Shown here piece after piece: positions 40,851-43,001 of a DNA stretch of 43,001 bases (positions are counted from its first letter, which is position 1; every line of letters starts with the position of its first letter). Origin of the DNA: CAZIVE01 sp964542435 (GTDB taxonomy: Bacteria > Bacteroidota > Bacteroidia > Bacteroidales > Tannerellaceae). A model generated the notes under the pieces. That model searched no databases and was not told where the DNA came from. It saw only the letters and a program-made list of their open reading frames with translations. The stretch covers positions 1-43,001 of the forward strand of contig CAZIVE010000012.1 of assembly GCA_964542435.1 (NCBI GenBank). The letters run 5' to 3'. The translations under genes and the position numbers were made by a program.

Positions 40851-41825
40851 ATGCCAGCAGATATCGTCCATAGTTTCAATTCTTGGCTCAGGTTACCTGC
40901 CGCGCTTTACGGTTTAGCTGTAGGCGTGAGGAATCTATTATATGACTGGCATTTCTTTAAGTCCCGCAGCTACGATATCCCTGTGATCTCTGTAGGAAAC
41001 TTGGCTGTGGGAGGGACTGGCAAGACACCTCATATCGAATATCTCGTCAGACTGCTTTCGCCGCATTATCGCGTAGCAGTGCTTAGCCGTGGTTATCGCC
41101 GCTCTTCAAAAGGGTATGTGCAGGCATCATCGAAGAGCACGGCACGGACTTTAGGCGACGAGCCTTATCAGATGTGGCGCAAGTTTCCAAACATGATCGT
41201 GGCGGTGGATGTAAACAGATGTCACGGCATTGAGCAGTTGATGTCTCTGTCTGAGAATCGACGTCCTGAGGTGATACTGCTCGATGATGCATTCCAACAT
41301 CGGCATGTCATCCCTTCTCTTTCTCTTCTGCTTACCGATTCTCATCGTCCCTATTATCATGACCGCCTGCTTCCGATGGGAAGACTGCGCGAACCGATTA
41401 CGGGAGCCGTACGTGCGGATGTCGTTGTGGTGACTCGCTGTGATGAGGATCTGCAACCCATCGATTATCGGGTTTTGGAAAAGGGACTCAATCTTCGTCC
41501 TCATCAGCTATGCTTTTTCAGTCATCTGGAATATGGCGAACTGCAACCGCTGTTCCCCGAAGCTTCCAAGATTAAACTGAAAGATATAGATCGGGAAAAA
41601 GATGGGCTATTGCTTATTGCAGGTATTGCGGCACCGGAATATTTCTTCAACCAAGGACGTGCCTANNNNNNNNNNNNNNNNNNNNNNNNNNNNNNNNNNN
41701 NNNNNNNNNNNNNNNNNNNNNNNNNNNNNNNNNNNNNNNNNNNNNNNNNNNNNNNNNNNNNNNNNAAACTCATACTCGACCATGTGGCCGATTTTAAGAA
41801 AAAAGGAATTCATAACAATGACTGA
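40851..41825 (+). CDS. lpxK: Tetraacyldisaccharide 4'-kinase (gap in C-terminal part)
   Basis: Adds the 4'-phosphate of lipid A. The first 271 residues before the gap contain a membrane-associating N-terminus, the P-loop SVGNLAVGGTGKTP (47-60), RVAVLSRGYRR, LGDEPYQMWRKFP, LLDDAFQHRHV, LLPMGRLREP and IAAPEYFFNQGRA. Family members of this phylum have about 360 residues, so about 80-90 remain. The bases after the gap read KLILDHVADFKKKGIHNND with a stop at 41825. That could be the LpxK tail, but it might belong to a separate gene hidden in the gap. The thiL start overlaps this stop by 8 bp. Confidence 0.9.
   Translation: MPADIVHSFNSWLRLPAALYGLAVGVRNLLYDWHFFKSRSYDIPVISVGNLAVGGTGKTPHIEYLVRLLSPHYRVAVLSRGYRRSSKGYVQASSKSTARTLGDEPYQMWRKFPNMIVAVDVNRCHGIEQLMSLSENRRPEVILLDDAFQHRHVIPSLSLLLTDSHRPYYHDRLLPMGRLREPITGAVRADVVVVTRCDEDLQPIDYRVLEKGLNLRPHQLCFFSHLEYGELQPLFPEASKIKLKDIDREKDGLLLIAGIAAPEYFFNQGRAXXXXXXXXXXXXXXXXXXXXXXXXXXXXXXXXXXKLILDHVADFKKKGIHNND
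41666..41765. other. Assembly gap (100 N) inside or after lpxK
   Basis: Exactly 100 N. The expected LpxK length implies that more than 100 bp are missing. Confidence 0.93.
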
Positions 41826-42855
41826 AAGAACAGAAATAGCTACGCTCGGCGAATTCGGATTGATTCGCCATCTCACAGATAAAATTGAGTTGCACAACGT
41901 CTCCACGCTCAAAGGTGTGGGTGATGATGCGGCTGTACTTGACTATAGCGACAAGTTTAAGGTGGTGCTCGTCACAACCGACCTGCTGCTCGAAGGCATC
42001 CATTTCGATTTGACCTATTGCCCGCTGAAGCATCTCGGCTATAAGTCGGCCATCGTGAACTTCTCCGATATCTATGCCATGAACGGTCAGCCCAAGCAGA
42101 TCACAGTCTCGCTCGGCGTTTCCAAACGTTTCTCTGTGGAAGATATGGATGAGTTTTACGACGGTGTCAAGCTGGCTTGTGAGAATTACGGTGTGGATCT
42201 TGTCGGTGGCGATACATCCTCTTCGCTTACGGGACTGGCCATCAGCATTACTTGTATCGGCGAAGGAGAAAAGGGAAAGGTGGTTTACCGTTCGGGGGCT
42301 AAAGATACCGATATCATCTGCGTCTCCGGCGATCTCGGCGCTGCCTATATGGGTTTGCAATTGTTGGAACGAGAGAAACAGGTCTATCACGGCGAGAAAG
42401 ATTTCCAACCCGATTTCAGCGGACATGAATATCTGCTCGAGCGTCAGCTTAAACCGGAGGCACGCAAGGACATCATCGAACGTCTGGCCCAGGCCAACGT
42501 GCTTCCCACGGCTATGATGGATATCTCTGACGGACTCTCTTCCGAACTGCTTCATATCTCCCACGAAAGTCATTGCGGATGTCGCATCTATGAGAACCGT
42601 CTTCCCATAGATTATCAGACAGCCATCATGGCCGAGCAGTTCAACATGGATCTTCACACTGCCGCATTGAACGGCGGTGAGGATTACGAACTTCTCTTCA
42701 CTGTCGCACTTTCCGACTATGAGAAGGTGGAAAATATGGAAGATGTGCATGTCATCGGACGTATCACACGTCCCGAGTTGGGCAACTTTATGGAAGGACG
42801 GGACGGAGGTGAAGTAGAACTCATCGCACAAGGCTGGAATCCTCTGAAAGAGTAA
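41818..42855 (+). CDS. thiL: Thiamine-monophosphate kinase
   Basis: Phosphorylates thiamine monophosphate to the diphosphate cofactor. It has 345 residues from the ATG at 41818 (MTERTEIATLGEFGLI). Motifs are GVGDDAAVL (about 33-41), TTDLLLEGIHFDL, KSAIVNFSDIYAMNGQPKQI, LVGGDTSSS, MDISDGLSSEL and LNGGEDYELLF. The fold is the PurM/ThiL ATP-binding type. It overlaps the upstream stop by 8 bp, which suggests coupling, and ends at a terminator. Confidence 0.97.
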   Translation: MTERTEIATLGEFGLIRHLTDKIELHNVSTLKGVGDDAAVLDYSDKFKVVLVTTDLLLEGIHFDLTYCPLKHLGYKSAIVNFSDIYAMNGQPKQITVSLGVSKRFSVEDMDEFYDGVKLACENYGVDLVGGDTSSSLTGLAISITCIGEGEKGKVVYRSGAKDTDIICVSGDLGAAYMGLQLLEREKQVYHGEKDFQPDFSGHEYLLERQLKPEARKDIIERLAQANVLPTAMMDISDGLSSELLHISHESHCGCRIYENRLPIDYQTAIMAEQFNMDLHTAALNGGEDYELLFTVALSDYEKVENMEDVHVIGRITRPELGNFMEGRDGGEVELIAQGWNPLKE

Positions 42856-42875
42856 AGCAGCTTTTGCTCGTTTTT
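42850..42875 (+). terminator. Terminator after thiL
   Basis: GAGTAAA pairs with TTTGCTC (one wobble) around a short loop (42850-42869), followed by GTTTTTC. The stem includes the thiL stop codon. The remaining 126 bases of the window hold no gene I can support. Confidence 0.7.
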
Positions 42876-43001
42876 CTCTATTTGCAATGCTCTATCATAT
42901 AACCTTTTCGGACACCAATAAAAATATAGGGTTTTTTCATTGAGTCAATCGGATAAGGACGCTTCGGCGATGGGCGATCCGATCATCAAGAAGAGATGAG
43001 A

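Noticed and set aside
1..43001. Insertion sequences, phage genes and att sites
   Set aside because: I saw no transposase, integrase or terminal inverted repeats. The HigBA pair is the only mobile-associated gene set.

Overview
The window looks like a chromosomal contig from an uncultured or draft-assembled member of the Bacteroidales (phylum Bacteroidota). The signs are gene content (CcsBA-type cytochrome c maturation, a fused thrA next to an ApgM-like protein and thrC, DUF3276, DUF5606 and DUF4922 proteins, long NusB, secreted GH20 enzymes) and many upstream regions carrying the Bacteroidota promoter form TTTG-N19-21-TAnnTTTG. I cannot name the genus. Five runs of exactly 100 N are scaffold gaps of unknown true size. 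Two of them sit in tandem repeats and one sits in a paralogous gene.

Layout. 1-3026 (+): end of a ResB/CcsB protein, CcsA and a three-haem cytochrome c peroxidase, closed by a clear terminator. 3092-3707 (-): a toxin-first HigBA module with a near-leaderless promoter. 3825-5142 (+): YaaA and a DUF695 protein. 5229-5510: a 42-bp palindromic tandem repeat around a gap. 5528-10506 (-): threonine operon thrA, apgM-like, thrC, with a leader that could be an attenuator. 10862-11917 (-): porin. 12080-12811 (+): cutC. 12853-16335 (-): DUF5606 protein, then coaE, ybbR-like, yajC and nusB. 16667 (+): DUF3276 protein cut by a gap. 17285-19408 (+): large TPR protein. 19609-22906 (+): thrS-infC-rpmI-rplT.

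22907-31032 (+) is the most unusual part. Downstream of rplT lies a structured RNA of about 247 nt with its own perfect promoter and terminator, followed by two GH20 beta-hexosaminidases. A second, diverged copy of the same RNA follows, with its own promoter and terminator, then a third GH20 and a patatin phospholipase that begins at the base after the GH20 stop codon. Differences between the two RNA copies are partly compensatory in predicted helices. The position matches what is described for the Bacteroidales-1 RNA motif, but here it is duplicated and each copy ends 23-29 nt before a hexosaminidase start codon, so it may also act as their leader.

30991-31483 holds two further tandem-repeat families on either side of a gap. 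The first repeat unit forms the C-terminus of the patatin gene. 31645-38959 (+) is a probable operon: a zinc amidase-like exported protein with an inserted domain, a two-part glycosyltransferase, a HIT-like DUF4922 protein, nicotinamidase and nicotinate phosphoribosyltransferase. 39075-42855 (+): sppA, lpxK (cut by a gap) and thiL.

Most genes are housekeeping: threonine and CoA synthesis, translation, lipid A, thiamine and NAD salvage. The accessory interest lies in the duplicated RNA and GH20 cluster, the three repeat families, the thr leader and the amidase-GT-DUF4922 group.
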